64,000 nucleotides of DNA from Gammaproteobacteria bacterium (GTDB lineage Bacteria; Pseudomonadota; Gammaproteobacteria; Steroidobacterales; Steroidobacteraceae): contig VGUJ01000002.1 in NCBI GenBank assembly GCA_016874235.1, forward strand, positions 124,001-188,000, written 5' to 3'. The notes beneath the pieces were generated by a model, which worked only from the letters and a program-made list of their open reading frames with translations, did not search any database and was not told where the DNA came from. Position 1 is the stretch's first letter. Each line of letters opens with the position of its first letter. Shown here piece by piece: positions 45,890 to 55,918 of the stretch. The translations under genes and the position numbers were made by a program.

Positions 45890-46938
45890 GGGCTCGAAGG
45901 CTCCGCGGGGCGCTGTGGCTCAGCGGGGCTCTGCGGCTTGCCAGGCTCATCGGGGCTGAGCTCCGAGGCGATGAGCTTCGCGGTTTGCACGGGCACCTCG
46001 CCGACCACCACCACATGATGACCGTGGACGAACGTCGAATACGCCGTCGAGGCGCCGATCTGCCGCTCGATCGCGATTTCTTTGGCCGACTTCGGTGGCA
46101 GTCGAGCGCCGATGAATACGGACACCGAGGCAAGCCCATCGGAGAGTACGAGGTGCGACACGGGCTCTTCCGCGCCCGGCAATGTATGCCGAGCACGCTG
46201 CGTCAGTCGGAAACCGCGTAGTGCCGTCCGCAGATTCCAGATCGACGCACTGTCGCTGACGGTGCGCAAGCGCACGCCCCGATCACTCTCGATACGCCGA
46301 AAGCCCTCCGTCGACACCCCCGGCGTGAACGTCGAATCGGGAATATCCCGCGAGACTTGCAGGCTCGCAAACGTGATGCGCTCGAGCACCTGGCCGCGAC
46401 GATCGTAGAGTTCGGATTTGAGCGGCAGTCTCGTGCGCGCGTCGATCCAAACCCGGAAACCGTAGCGGTAGGGATCGAGGGGCACGAGGGTCACCAATCG
46501 AGCGTCACGTCCGTTGGAACGCGCTCGCTGGATGGGCTCAAGTCGATAGAACCGCGCTGTACGGTCGTCGAATCGCGGAAAACTCGGCAACAACCCCCCA
46601 ATGCGCGGGCGACGCTCGATCAGGATCGTGCGCTGGTCGGGTAGGATGTAGGAGAGCTCATCGCCGAGACGAATGAACTCTCGGCCCGACCCGTCGAGCG
46701 CACACAAACGCTCGGCGACCTCACCTTGGCGGATCCGGTGGTGGATGCAGAGTGACTCTGAAACGCCGCCCCGCTCGTAAAAAAAAGTGCCCTCGTAGCT
46801 TTTTTCGGCGAGCGCTCGATTCATGCTTTCGAGCCACTCGCGGGCGTCGTCGGCCAAGGCAGCGGCTGGCGTGACCCATGCGATGACGAGGACCGCGCGC
46901 CACAGCGGCGCGAGCCGATTCCGTCGCGCCGTCATCAC
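45886..46938 (-). CDS. rseB: RseB/MucB, periplasmic regulator of sigma-E
   Basis: 350 residues with a signal peptide (VLVIAWVTPAAALADD). SYEGTFFYERGG and LPLKSELYDRRGQVLERI match the lipid-binding N-domain of RseB, and a small C-terminal domain follows. RseB shields RseA from DegS and releases it when it binds mislocalised LPS or lipoproteins. The last 20 residues are Pro/Ser/Glu-rich. It overlaps rseA by 4 nt. Confidence 0.92.
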   Translation of the reverse strand: MMTARRNRLAPLWRAVLVIAWVTPAAALADDAREWLESMNRALAEKSYEGTFFYERGGVSESLCIHHRIRQGEVAERLCALDGSGREFIRLGDELSYILPDQRTILIERRPRIGGLLPSFPRFDDRTARFYRLEPIQRARSNGRDARLVTLVPLDPYRYGFRVWIDARTRLPLKSELYDRRGQVLERITFASLQVSRDIPDSTFTPGVSTEGFRRIESDRGVRLRTVSDSASIWNLRTALRGFRLTQRARHTLPGAEEPVSHLVLSDGLASVSVFIGARLPPKSAKEIAIERQIGASTAYSTFVHGHHVVVVGEVPVQTAKLIASELSPDEPGKPQSPAEPQRPAEPSSP

Positions 46939-47672
46939 CGAGGCGCCTCGGACATCGGCACCACGGCGACGGCCTGCTGAGGCGTCGCGATCACCGCAGA
47001 AATCACCGAATGACGCATCATCGGGGCGGACACCGCGCTATGCGCACCCACATAGCTCGCAAGCTCAAACGCTGGAGCTGCAGAACCCACTCCACCCTCT
47101 CGCAGCGGCGGCGTCACATAGCTCTCAGGCTCGACGTTCGAGGACCCCGCAGGCGTCGTCCGGGCGGCATCGGGAGCCGGTAGAACGGCTTTCGGCATGG
47201 CCGACGCCCCGACGATCGTGCGGTTTTGCGGCGCCGACGGAATCACGATTTCATTGACGGTGCTGGCCGTCGCGGTCTCGGCCTTGTCAGAGAACGTGTT
47301 CATCGAGCCGCCACCCAACCAGAACATGCCGAGCACACCAAGCACCGCAATCGAGGCGGCGAGGCCTGCACTGCCGAGCGGCACCGCCCAACGCGACCAG
47401 GCGCTCGCTCCCTGTGCGGCGCGACCCGAGGCGCTCCTGTCGGTCGCCTCGCGACCCGAAATCGCGGCTGCCACCCTCGGCGCCAGCCGATGTCCGGCCA
47501 GCTGCTCGCTACGCATCGCTGCGCCGATCAGCGCGAAATTTTCCCAACTTCGCCGCAAGTTCTCGTCGCGAGACAACCGTCTGGCGACAAGCTCGCACTC
47601 GGCCTGCGGCAACTCGCCGTCGTACATGGCCGATAGCTGGCTTTCCCATTCCTCGATCTCTTTGCTGCTCAT
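46935..47672 (-). CDS. rseA: RseA/MucA, anti-sigma-E factor
   Basis: 245 residues. The N-terminal cytoplasmic sigma-binding domain begins EEWESQLSAMYDGELPQAECEL. One membrane helix lies at about residues 100-119 (GSAGLAASIAVLGVLGMFWL). The periplasmic part is long and of low complexity. It holds RpoE at the membrane until cleaved in envelope stress. The start overlaps the rpoE stop (ATGA). Confidence 0.9.
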   Translation of the reverse strand: MSSKEIEEWESQLSAMYDGELPQAECELVARRLSRDENLRRSWENFALIGAAMRSEQLAGHRLAPRVAAAISGREATDRSASGRAAQGASAWSRWAVPLGSAGLAASIAVLGVLGMFWLGGGSMNTFSDKAETATASTVNEIVIPSAPQNRTIVGASAMPKAVLPAPDAARTTPAGSSNVEPESYVTPPLREGGVGSAAPAFELASYVGAHSAVSAPMMRHSVISAVIATPQQAVAVVPMSEAPR

Positions 47673-48274
47673 CCGATCACCTCACCCCGTCCAAGCCCGC
47701 CGTCGAACACTTCGCGCAAACGGGCGTCTATTGCCTCGCGAGCGCGGAAGATCCTGGAGCGCACGGTGCCCACCGGGCACTCCATGGCAGCCGCAATCTC
47801 TTCGTAAGACAGTCCTTCGAGTTCGCGCAACTGGATCGCCGTGCGCAGATCTTCGGGAAGCGCATCAATCGCAGACGTCACGATGGAGCGGATCTCCTCG
47901 GTGAGCGCGAGCGCTTCGGGTGTGGCGGTGTCTTTCAAGTTGGCCACCACGTCGTAGTGGTCGTCGTCCGACCGATCGACTTCATACTGGATGGGGCTTC
48001 GGCCGCGCGAGGCGAGGACGTTCTTCGCCGTGTTGATGGCGATGCGATAGAGCCAGGTGTAGAAGGCGCTGTCACCGCGAAAACTCGGTAAGGCTCGGTA
48101 GGCTTTGATGAAGGCTTCCTGGGCAATGTCCTCTGCCTCGGCAGGGTCTCGTACGTAACGCGAAACCAGCTTCACGACCTTGTGTTGGTAACGACAGACT
48201 AAGGCGTCGAAGGCCCCGGAATCCCCGCGTTGGGCAAGTTGCACCAGGCTGAGATCGCTTTGCTCGGTGCTCAT
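47669..48274 (-). CDS. rpoE: RNA polymerase sigma factor RpoE (sigma-E/AlgU)
   Basis: 201 residues from ATG 48274. Region 2 has AFDALVCRYQHKVVKLVSRYV and DIAQEAFIKAYRAL; region 4 has ALPEDLRTAIQLRELEGLSYEEIAAAMECPVGTVRSRI. These are near-canonical for the RpoE/AlgU group. It controls the envelope stress response. A matching sigma-E promoter lies 49 bp upstream, so it activates itself. No rseC or mucD/degP follows; a glutaredoxin-like gene and then lepA do. Confidence 0.97.
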   Translation of the reverse strand: MSTEQSDLSLVQLAQRGDSGAFDALVCRYQHKVVKLVSRYVRDPAEAEDIAQEAFIKAYRALPSFRGDSAFYTWLYRIAINTAKNVLASRGRSPIQYEVDRSDDDHYDVVANLKDTATPEALALTEEIRSIVTSAIDALPEDLRTAIQLRELEGLSYEEIAAAMECPVGTVRSRIFRAREAIDARLREVFDGGLGRGEVIG

Positions 48275-48322
48275 GACCGGTGCATCACAGGCTGTTGCAG
48301 GGGCCACGAGCATTGCGTCCGA

Positions 48323-48349
48323 TCAGACCGGAGCCATGCATAAAAGTTC
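48323..48349 (-). promoter_or_regulatory. Sigma-E-type promoter for the rpoE operon
   Basis: On the minus strand GAACTT is followed after exactly 16 nt by TCTGA, the -35 and -10 consensus of RpoE-dependent promoters. It lies in the 122-bp gap between sdhE and rpoE and points to rpoE. Confidence 0.85.
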
Positions 48350-48396
48350 GCAAGAGACCCATACGACTCAGTGTACCCCCTTGGCAGATAGGAGGG

Positions 48397-48630
48397 TTAC
48401 CCCTCTCGGATGCGCTCGATCACGCTCCGAATGTCGGCCTCGAGGTGAGGTTCGCCCGCAAGTAGGTAGCGAGCGAGCTCGGGGTCCTGCAGGTTGAGCA
48501 GCGCCTCGAAGGCGCCGATGGCAGCGGCGTCTGCCGTCGGCCCGTGACGAGCCAGCCAGCGCTCGAGCAGCACGTCGAGTTCCTTCATGCCCCGCCGACA
48601 ACGCCAGCGCAGCTGACCAATCTCGCTCAA
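48397..48630 (-). CDS. sdhE: SdhE, FAD assembly factor for succinate dehydrogenase
   Basis: 77 residues. [15 protein letters not shown] contains the RGxxE motif needed for flavinylation, and [17 protein letters not shown] is the rest of the five-helix family core. SdhE helps attach FAD covalently to SdhA. Its start overlaps the sdhB stop, so it is the last gene of the sdh operon. Confidence 0.93.
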   Translation of the reverse strand: MSEIGQLRWRCRRGMKELDVLLERWLARHGPTADAAAIGAFEALLNLQDPELARYLLAGEPHLEADIRSVIERIREG

Positions 48631-49415
48631 GCGTGCTCGCGCTCGGCCATCATGAGTTTGATCTCGGCGATGGCCTTAGCCGGGTTGAGGTCTTTGGGGC
48701 AGGCCTCGGTGCAGTTCATGATGGTGTGGCAGCGATAGAGCCGGAACGGATCTTCCAGCGCATCGAGTCGCTCGCCCGTGGCATCGTCGCGACTGTCGAT
48801 GATCCAGCGGTAAGCCGCGAGCAACGCAGCCGGGCCGAGATAGCGATCGCCATTCCACCAGTAGCTCGGGCACGAGGTCGAGCAGCAGGCACAAAGAATA
48901 CAGGCGGACGGCCGGTCGATCTTTTCTTGTTCCTCGGGCGCCTGCAGTCGCTCGCGATCGGGTGGCGCCGGCGTACGCGACTGCAGCCAGGGCTTCACGG
49001 AGGCGTATTGGGCATAGAACTGCGTGAGATCGGGCACGAGATCCTTGACCACCGGCATGTGGGGTAACGGGTAGATCTTGACCTCCCCCTTCACGTCACC
49101 ACAGCTCTTGGTACAGGCGAGCGTGTTCGTGCCGTCGATGTTCATCGCGCAACTGCCGCAGATGCCCTCACGACAGGAGCGTCGGAAGGTCAGCGACGGA
49201 TCGATCTCGTTTTTGATCTTGATGAGCGCATCGAGGACCATCGGACCACAGCTGTCCATGTCGACCTCGAAGGTGTCGACGCGCGGGTTATCGCCCGCGC
49301 TGGGATCGTAGCGATAGACCTTGAACGTACGGACATTGGTCGCACCGGCAGGCGCCTTATGCACCTTTCCGTTACGTTTGATGCGCGAGTTCTCGGGCAG
49401 TCGAAGCTGGGCCAT
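48627..49415 (-). CDS. sdhB: Succinate dehydrogenase iron-sulfur subunit
   Basis: 262 residues. The [2Fe-2S] ligands are in [15 protein letters not shown] with a later LACTKSC. The other clusters are in [12 protein letters not shown] and [17 protein letters not shown]. The subunit passes electrons from SdhA to ubiquinone. It is preceded by sdhA (21 nt). Confidence 0.97.
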   Translation of the reverse strand: MAQLRLPENSRIKRNGKVHKAPAGATNVRTFKVYRYDPSAGDNPRVDTFEVDMDSCGPMVLDALIKIKNEIDPSLTFRRSCREGICGSCAMNIDGTNTLACTKSCGDVKGEVKIYPLPHMPVVKDLVPDLTQFYAQYASVKPWLQSRTPAPPDRERLQAPEEQEKIDRPSACILCACCSTSCPSYWWNGDRYLGPAALLAAYRWIIDSRDDATGERLDALEDPFRLYRCHTIMNCTEACPKDLNPAKAIAEIKLMMAEREHA

Positions 49416-49436
49416 GGTCGTAGGATCCTAAGGTGA

Positions 49437-51221
49437 TCAGTAAGTGCGAGCCTTGGGCGGAATCGGCTCGACGTCGCGGGTCAAAGTATTGAGATGTACC
49501 GGGCGGTAATCGATTTGGGTGTGACCCTTGTCATCGACCCAGCACAGCGTGTGCTTCATCCAGTGGGCGTCGTCGCGATCTTTGAAGTCTTCGCGCGCGT
49601 GGGCGCCGCGGCTTTCCTTGCGGTTCTCCGCCGAACGGACCGTCGCCATCGCCTGACCGAGCAGGTTGTCGAGCTCGAGCGTTTCGATGAGATCGGTATT
49701 CCAGATGAGACCCCGGTCGCTCGTGCGCACATCGGCGAACGAGTCGAAGGTCTTCTGCAACTTCTCGCAGCCCTCTTGCAGCGAACTGCCCGTGCGGAAC
49801 ACCGCGGCATCGGACTGCATGATCTTTTGCATCTCGAGACGCACTTGCGCAGTCGGACGACTGCCGTTCGCGTTCAAGAAACGATCGAGGCGCGACAGCG
49901 CGAGATCGCCCGAGTCCTTCGGGAGCGGCTTGTGCGACTGGCCCGGCTTGACGATCGAGGCGGCGTGACGCCCCGCTTCGCGACCGAACACGACGAGATC
50001 AAGCAGCGAGTTCGAGCCGAGACGATTGGCGCCGTGCACCGACACGCAGGCTGCCTCGCCCACCGCCATGAGACCCGGCACCACGGTGTCGGCGTTGCCA
50101 TTTTTCATGGTGACGACCTCGCCGTGGTAATTGCAGGGAATTCCGCCCATGTTGTAGTGCACGGTCGGCAATACGGGAATCGGTTCTTTGTTGACGTCGA
50201 CGCCCGCGAAGATGCGCGCCGTCTCGGCGATGCCCGGAAGACGCTGCTTGATGACGTCCGGCCCGAGATGCTCGAGGTGCAGATGGATGTGATCGGAGTC
50301 TTTACCGACGCCGCGACCCTCGCGGATCTCGATCGTCATCGAGCGCGACACGACGTCACGCGAGGCGAGGTCCTTGGCGTTCGGCGCATAGCGCTCCATG
50401 AAACGCTCGCCGCGCGAGTTGGTGAGATAACCGCCCTCACCGCGCGATCCCTCAGTGATGAGGCAGCCCGCACCGTAAATACCGGTCGGATGGAACTGCA
50501 CGAACTCCATGTCTTGCAGCGGCAGCCCGGCACGCAGCGCCATGCCACCGCCATCACCGGTGCAGGTGTGCGCCGACGTGCACGAGAAGTACGCGCGGCC
50601 GTAGCCACCGGTCGCCAGAATGACGAGGTGGGCGCGGAAGCGATGCAGCGTGCCCTCGGCGAGATTGAGCGCGATCACACCGCGGCACTCACCGTTTTCC
50701 ATGATGAGATCGATGGCAAAATATTCGATGAAGAACTCCGCTTCGTTCTTGATCGACTGCTGATAGAGCGTGTGCAACATGGCATGGCCCGTGCGGTCGG
50801 CCGCCGCACAGGTGCGCTGTGCGATGCCCTTGCCGTATTGCGTCGTCATACCACCAAAAGGTCGCTGATAGATGCGTCCATCGGGCGTGCGCGAGAACGG
50901 CACACCGTAGTGCTCGAGCTCAATGACGGCAGCCGGCGCCTCTTTGCACATGAACTCGATCGCATCCTGATCGCCGAGCCAGTCGGAACCTTTGATGGTG
51001 TCGTAGAAGTGATAGCGCCAGTCGTCCTCGCCCATGTTGCCGAGCGCGGCCGAGATGCCGCCTTGGGCCGCCACCGTGTGACTGCGCGTCGGGAATACTT
51101 TGGAGAGGCAGGCCGTCGACAGCCCCGCCTCGGCGAGTCCCAGCGTCGCGCGCAAACCCGCGCCGCCGGCGCCGACGACAACGACGTCGTAGGTGTGATC
51201 AATGAACGTGTACGAAGCCAT
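49437..51221 (-). CDS. sdhA: Succinate dehydrogenase flavoprotein subunit
   Basis: 594 residues. [20 protein letters not shown] binds FAD, and H48 in [11 protein letters not shown] is the covalent FAD attachment site. The active-site region [21 protein letters not shown] and the C-terminal YRPVHL block are conserved. It oxidises succinate to fumarate at the inner face of the cytoplasmic membrane. Confidence 0.98.
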   Translation of the reverse strand: MASYTFIDHTYDVVVVGAGGAGLRATLGLAEAGLSTACLSKVFPTRSHTVAAQGGISAALGNMGEDDWRYHFYDTIKGSDWLGDQDAIEFMCKEAPAAVIELEHYGVPFSRTPDGRIYQRPFGGMTTQYGKGIAQRTCAAADRTGHAMLHTLYQQSIKNEAEFFIEYFAIDLIMENGECRGVIALNLAEGTLHRFRAHLVILATGGYGRAYFSCTSAHTCTGDGGGMALRAGLPLQDMEFVQFHPTGIYGAGCLITEGSRGEGGYLTNSRGERFMERYAPNAKDLASRDVVSRSMTIEIREGRGVGKDSDHIHLHLEHLGPDVIKQRLPGIAETARIFAGVDVNKEPIPVLPTVHYNMGGIPCNYHGEVVTMKNGNADTVVPGLMAVGEAACVSVHGANRLGSNSLLDLVVFGREAGRHAASIVKPGQSHKPLPKDSGDLALSRLDRFLNANGSRPTAQVRLEMQKIMQSDAAVFRTGSSLQEGCEKLQKTFDSFADVRTSDRGLIWNTDLIETLELDNLLGQAMATVRSAENRKESRGAHAREDFKDRDDAHWMKHTLCWVDDKGHTQIDYRPVHLNTLTRDVEPIPPKARTY

Positions 51222-51227
51222 CTCGGA

Positions 51228-51620
51228 TCATCCCGCAGAAAAAGTGGTGAACGCGATGCGCAACACGGCATAGCTGCCGGCTACCACAACGACGATATGG
51301 AGGAACGTGCTGGCGAGCAGTGCCGAGACCTTCGCAGCCTTGTTAGGGATGTAGTCTTCGATCACCACCTGCACCCCGAGCGAAGAGTGCCACGCGACCG
51401 CGCCGATGAAGAGCAGCAACCACACGGGGGTAAACCCAGAGGCGACCCAAGCACGCACTTCGTCGTAATTGGCGGTCGGCAGATGCACGACCTGATACGC
51501 GAACCACAACGTCAGAGGAATGAGCGCGATCGAGGTCACGCGCTGCATCCACCAATGACTGACGCCCTGCTTCGCCGACCCGCGGCCGAGTACCTTACCG
51601 AGCGGACTGCGCAGGCTCAT
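51228..51620 (-). CDS. sdhD: Succinate dehydrogenase membrane anchor SdhD
   Basis: 130 residues with three hydrophobic helices. SHWWMQRVTSIALIPLTLWF is the quinone-proximal start, and AWHSSLGVQVVIEDYI carries the histidine/aspartate region near heme b. It overlaps sdhC by 4 nt. Confidence 0.93.
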   Translation of the reverse strand: MSLRSPLGKVLGRGSAKQGVSHWWMQRVTSIALIPLTLWFAYQVVHLPTANYDEVRAWVASGFTPVWLLLFIGAVAWHSSLGVQVVIEDYIPNKAAKVSALLASTFLHIVVVVAGSYAVLRIAFTTFSAG

Positions 51621-52006
51621 CGCGGTACCCCTGCGAAAAACGCCGCGTAGATGAAGGCGCCTGCGAGCAGCAAGGTCGCAACGACGACGATCGCTGCGCT
51701 ATGACGTGCTTCATGTTTTTCGAGACCGCGTCCGAGATCCCAGTTGAGATGTCGCAGCCCGTTGAACAAGTGGTAGCTGAAAGCGACCAACCATCCGGCG
51801 AGCAAAAGTTGACCGAAGGCGCCGCCAAGTATCGCGACGGCGATGGCGTAGGCCTCGGGACCGCTTGCTGCGGCGATCAACCACCCCGCGAGTGCGAGCA
51901 GACCGACGGAGAGGACGACACCCGTCGCGCGATGCACGATCGAGGTCGCCATGGTGTACGCAAATTTGTACACGCCGATATGGGGAGACAGGGGACGTTG
52001 GCGCAT
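51617..52006 (-). CDS. sdhC: Succinate dehydrogenase cytochrome b556 subunit SdhC
   Basis: 129 residues. RPLSPHIGVYKF and SIVHRATGVVLSVGL form the N-terminal signature. HLFNGLRHLNWDLG carries the heme-ligand histidine. Three membrane helices are visible. It lies 21 nt after the SDHAF4-like gene. Confidence 0.95.
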   Translation of the reverse strand: MRQRPLSPHIGVYKFAYTMATSIVHRATGVVLSVGLLALAGWLIAAASGPEAYAIAVAILGGAFGQLLLAGWLVAFSYHLFNGLRHLNWDLGRGLEKHEARHSAAIVVVATLLLAGAFIYAAFFAGVPR

Positions 52007-52027
52007 CGGTGAAGGGTTCCCGTGTGA

Positions 52028-52219
52028 TCAAAAATCGATGCAGCGGCCGTTCTTCTCCCAATCGCCGAAGCGAGTGGGCTCGGGTCCTTTCGGTCCGCCG
52101 ATCTCGGCGACTCCCACGGACTCACCCGACCCCGCAGGCGGGCTGTCTGAACCGGAGATTTTGGGCAAGGGTCGGGCCGCGGACGCGGGCCGATCCATCC
52201 CCTGAAGATCGTTCTGCAT
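52028..52219 (-). CDS. DUF1674 protein, SDHAF4-like succinate dehydrogenase assembly factor
   Basis: 63 residues if started at ATG 52219; ATGs at 52249 and 52198 are possible and none has a good SD. The C-terminus EIGGPKGPEPTRFGDWEKNG, ending CIDF, is the hallmark of DUF1674, the family of mitochondrial SDHAF4, which binds flavinylated SdhA. The N-terminal half is variable, as usual in the family. It is the first gene before sdhC. A weak promoter TTGCCT-N16-TATTCT (52264-52237) precedes it. Confidence 0.83.
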   Translation of the reverse strand: MQNDLQGMDRPASAARPLPKISGSDSPPAGSGESVGVAEIGGPKGPEPTRFGDWEKNGRCIDF

Positions 52220-52277
52220 CGAGGCCGAATGATGCCAGAATAGTTGCATCAAGACCACAGGCAAGACCCCGAACTTG

Positions 52278-53273
52278 ATGCACAATTCCCCCTCCAACCG
52301 CCGGTCTTTCACAGGTTTTTTAACAGCCCCCGTGGACCACACCCCCGCCCGACCCATCGCCCTCGCCCATCTCGGTGTCATCGCCGTGCGCGGCGTCGAG
52401 GCTCGAAAATTCTTGAACGGCCAGCTCTCTCAGGATGTGCTCGGCCTCCCGGCCGATCGCGTTGAGCTCGCGGGTCTGCACAACCCACAAGGCCGCATGG
52501 TCGCGCTGCTGCGTCTCGTGCCCTTGGGTGCCAATGATCTGCTCTGCATACTGCCTCGCACCGCACTCACCGATACGCTCGCCACGCTGCGCAAATTTCT
52601 CCTTCGTACCAAAGCCACGCTCACCGATGAGTCGGCGAGCTGGATCATCGAAGGGCTTGCCGACGACGCGATCTTGCCCGCCGCGGTGGGGAGCGCGCGA
52701 ATCGACGGCACCGAGATCTCGTGGCGTCACGCAGTCGATGGTCGGGTGATGCGACTGCGACCGGCGTCCTCAGAGATTGATGCGAGCGGCATCAACACAA
52801 CTGACGCGAGCGATCACTCCTCGGCGCAGGAGAAGGCGATCGCCGACTGGCAATTCGCCGACATCGCGGCCGGTCTGCCCGAGATCACCGACTCGACGCG
52901 CGGGGAATTCGTCGCACAAATGCTGAACCTCGATGTCCTCGGCGGCATTTCGTTTACGAAAGGCTGCTACACCGGACAGGAAGTCATCGCGCGCGCCCAT
53001 TATCGAGGCCGCGTCAAGCGACGCGCTCAACGATTTCGCATCACCGCGATGCAGCACGTCAGCCCATTGCAACCCGGACAAAAAGTGAAGTTGATCGATG
53101 GCGGTTCAGCGCGTACCGCGCAAATCCTGAACGTCGCTCAAGGATCTCAGGGAATCGAATGTCTCGCGGTCACGGGCTTCGGCTCAGCAACGTCCGAGTC
53201 CGTCGATAGCCCGAACGACATCCCGACACTCACGGCGGTCGCCCTGCCGATGAGCTACGCCCTACCTGAGTAA
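52278..53273 (+). CDS. ygfZ: YgfZ, folate-binding iron-sulfur cluster repair protein
   Basis: About 331 residues from ATG 52278; a GTG at 52332 is an alternative nearer to the usual family start. FLNGQLSQDVLGL opens the GcvT-like fold, and FTKGCYTGQEVIARAHYRG is the invariant YgfZ motif with its functional cysteine. YgfZ helps make or maintain certain Fe-S enzymes and acts with folate. It is divergent from the sdh operon; in E. coli ygfZ is divergent from sdhE. It stops 5 bp before the lysS stop. Confidence 0.92.
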   Translation: MHNSPSNRRSFTGFLTAPVDHTPARPIALAHLGVIAVRGVEARKFLNGQLSQDVLGLPADRVELAGLHNPQGRMVALLRLVPLGANDLLCILPRTALTDTLATLRKFLLRTKATLTDESASWIIEGLADDAILPAAVGSARIDGTEISWRHAVDGRVMRLRPASSEIDASGINTTDASDHSSAQEKAIADWQFADIAAGLPEITDSTRGEFVAQMLNLDVLGGISFTKGCYTGQEVIARAHYRGRVKRRAQRFRITAMQHVSPLQPGQKVKLIDGGSARTAQILNVAQGSQGIECLAVTGFGSATSESVDSPNDIPTLTAVALPMSYALPE

Positions 53274-53278
53274 GCGCG

Positions 53279-54796
53279 TTACTCCGGCCGCATCTGCGGG
53301 AAGAGCAGCACGTCGCGGATCGACGCCGAGTCCGTCAAGAACATCACGAGCCGATCGATGCCGACGCCGAGTCCCGCCGTCGGGGGCATGCCGTACTCGA
53401 GTGCACGAACATAGTCGGCATCGTAAAACATGGCCTCGTCGTCGCCCGATTCCTTGCGCGCCACCTGCGCCTGAAAGCGCGCCGCCTGATCCTCCGCATC
53501 GTTGAGCTCGGAGAATCCGTTGGCGAGCTCGCGCCCACCCACGAAGAACTCGAAGCGATCAGTGAGGAAAGGATCTGCATCGTTGGCACGCGAGAGCGGC
53601 GACACCTCAGCCGGATAGGCATAGACGAAGGTCGGATCTTGCAGCGTGTGCTCGCCGGTCTTTTCGAAGATTTCGATTTGCAGCTTGCCCGCGCCATCGC
53701 CCGGCTTCCAGGCGATACCCAGCTTTTCGCAGGCGGCGCGCAGGTAGGCGACATCGCGCAACTTCCCGCGCTCGAGGCTCGGGTTCTCCCGCAGGATGAT
53801 GTCCTCGACCGAGATACGCGCGAAGGGCTTCGAGAGATCATAGCGACGCCCTTGCGAATCGAACTCGAGCGCCCCCACCACCGCTTCGGCTGCACCGCGC
53901 ATCATCCGCTCCACGAGATCCATGAGATCGTGGTAGTCGGCGTACGCCTGATACAGCTCAAGCATCGTGAACTCGGGGTTGTGTCGTGTCGACAGCCCTT
54001 CGTTGCGGAAGTTGCGATTGATTTCATAGACGCGCTCGAAGCCACCCACGACGAGTCGCTTGAGATAGAGCTCGGGCGCGATGCGCAGATACATATCGAT
54101 GTCGAGCGCATTGTGGTGCGTGACGAACGGTCGCGCCGTCGCGCCGCCTGGAATGGGCTGCATCATCGGCGTTTCCACTTCCATGAAGCCGAGCGTGTCG
54201 AGCATGTCGCGCAGATAACGCACGAGTCGCGTGCGCTTACGGAACACCCCCCGACTCTCCTCGTTCATGATGAGATCGACGTAGCGCTGGCGATAACGCG
54301 CTTCCGTGTCGGCAAGGCCGTGCCACTTGTCAGGCAGCGGCCGCAGCGACTTCACGAGCAGACGCAGTGACTCGACCCGCACCGAGAGCTCACCGGTCTT
54401 CGTTCGAAAGAGCGTGCCCTCGGCACCCAGGATGTCGCCGATATCCCAACCCTTGAACGCCTCGTAATGTTCTCCGAGCGAATCGCGCTGCAGGAAAAGC
54501 TGAATCTGCCCCGAAGAGTCTTGGATCTTCACGAAGCTCGCCTTGCCCATGATGCGACGGAGCATCATGCGGCCCGCGACGTGCACCCGAATCGCCTGCG
54601 CCTCGAGCGCGGCGCCATCCATTTCACCAAAGCCGAGATGCAACTCGGAGGCGAGCGAGTCGCGTCGGTAATCATTGGGGAAAGCCGGCGTGCCGGCCGC
54701 GCGTAGCGCCGACAGTTTATGGCGACGCTCTGCAATGAGTTTGTTCTCGTCTTCCGGGGGTGCTGTCGCACCGTCAGGGGCTTGCGTGTCGCTCAT
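53279..54796 (-). CDS. lysS: Lysyl-tRNA synthetase (class II)
   Basis: 505 residues. The N-terminal OB-fold anticodon domain ([21 protein letters not shown], about 70-90) is followed by the class II core: motif 2 [15 protein letters not shown] and motif 3 [13 protein letters not shown]. It charges tRNA-Lys. The gene is 17 nt after prfB, the same pair as in E. coli prfB-lysS. Confidence 0.98.
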   Translation of the reverse strand: MSDTQAPDGATAPPEDENKLIAERRHKLSALRAAGTPAFPNDYRRDSLASELHLGFGEMDGAALEAQAIRVHVAGRMMLRRIMGKASFVKIQDSSGQIQLFLQRDSLGEHYEAFKGWDIGDILGAEGTLFRTKTGELSVRVESLRLLVKSLRPLPDKWHGLADTEARYRQRYVDLIMNEESRGVFRKRTRLVRYLRDMLDTLGFMEVETPMMQPIPGGATARPFVTHHNALDIDMYLRIAPELYLKRLVVGGFERVYEINRNFRNEGLSTRHNPEFTMLELYQAYADYHDLMDLVERMMRGAAEAVVGALEFDSQGRRYDLSKPFARISVEDIILRENPSLERGKLRDVAYLRAACEKLGIAWKPGDGAGKLQIEIFEKTGEHTLQDPTFVYAYPAEVSPLSRANDADPFLTDRFEFFVGGRELANGFSELNDAEDQAARFQAQVARKESGDDEAMFYDADYVRALEYGMPPTAGLGVGIDRLVMFLTDSASIRDVLLFPQMRPE

Positions 54797-54813
54797 CGTC
54801 AGGATGCTCCGCG

Positions 54814-55912
54814 CTACAGGCCCGCCTTCAGCGAGGCCTCGAGAAATTGATCGAGATCACCGTCGAGCACGGCCGTGGTGTTACCCACCTCGACATCCGT
54901 GCGTAAATCTTTGATGCGGGACTGGTCGAGCACATATGAGCGGATCTGGTGACCCCAGCTCACATCCGACTTCGAGTCCTCGAGCACCTTGGCCGCAGCA
55001 TTGCGCTTGTTGACCTCGAGCTCGTAGAGCTTGGCCTTCAGTATCTTCATAGCCGTCGCCCGGTTCTTGTGCTGACTGCGTTCGTTTTGACAGGCTACGA
55101 CAATCCCTGAGGGCATATGACGGATACGCACCGCCGACTCGGTCTTGTTGACGTGCTGCCCGCCCGCGCCGCTCGAGCGATAGACGTCCATCTCGAGATC
55201 AGCCGGGTTGATGTCGATATTGATGTCATCGTCGATTTCGGGCGAGACGAACACCGAGGCAAACGAAGTGTGACGCCGATTACCCGAGTCGAACGGTGAC
55301 TTGCGCACGAGGCGATGCACACCCGTCTCGGTGCGCAACCAACCATAGGCATGGTCACCCTTGAACTCGATGGTGGCGCTTTTGATGCCCGCCACTTCAC
55401 CCGCACTCGAGTCGATGACTTCGGCACTGAAGCCGCGCGTGGCGGCCCACTTGAGGTACATGCGCATGATCATCTGCGCCCAGTCTTGCGCCTCGGTACC
55501 GCCGGCGCCGGCTTGGATATCGAGATAGGCGTTGTGCGAGTCCATCTCACCGCGGAACATGCGCTTAAGCTCGAGCTTGCGCACCTTAGACTCGGCTGAG
55601 GGCAGATCGCGCTCGACTTCGCGCGCCGTCGACTCATCATCTTCGGCTTCGGCGAGTTCGAGCAATTCGATGGAGTCGCGAACGGAATTCGTCGCCGCGT
55701 CGATCTGTTCGATTTCGGAGGCGAGCTTGGATCGCTCTCTTCCAAGTTCCTGGGCTTTTTCCGGCTTCTGCCAGACCGCCGGATCTTCGAGTTCGCGGCT
55801 GACCTCTTCGAGCCGCTCTTTCTTCAGATCGTACTCAAAGAAACCCCCTTAAGGAGCTGACGCGCTCCTGGAGGTCTGAAAGAGATCGCTTGATGAGTCC
55901 GAGTTCGATCAT
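54814..55912 (-). CDS. prfB: Peptide chain release factor 2, with programmed +1 frameshift
   Basis: The zero frame starts at ATG 55912 ([19 protein letters not shown]...) and stops after 25 codons at an in-frame TGA (55837-55835). Skipping one T there continues into [13 protein letters not shown] and the rest of RF2. The joined product is 365 residues, the length of E. coli RF2. The SPF anticodon-like tripeptide is in [11 protein letters not shown], and the GGQ motif in [14 protein letters not shown]2 ends translation at UGA and UAA. The coding parts are 55838-55912 and 54814-55836. Frame tools that ignore the shift give a shortened protein. Confidence 0.97.
55835..55849 (-). promoter_or_regulatory. 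prfB programmed +1 frameshift site
   Basis: On the minus strand AGGGGG, three bases, then CTT-TGA. This is the internal SD plus slippery codon layout of E. coli prfB, with the same 3-nt spacing. Low RF2 slows reading of the UGA and raises the shift, so RF2 controls itself. Confidence 0.95.
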
Positions 55913-55918
55913 GGACCG

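Noticed and set aside
48388-48408. GAGGGGTAACCCTC-type hairpin at the sdhE stop as a terminator
   Set aside because: The stem is short and no T-run follows on the minus strand.
49494-51650. 718-codon open frame antisense to sdhA and sdhD
   Set aside because: Both genes below it are unmistakable; the frame is a codon-bias artefact.
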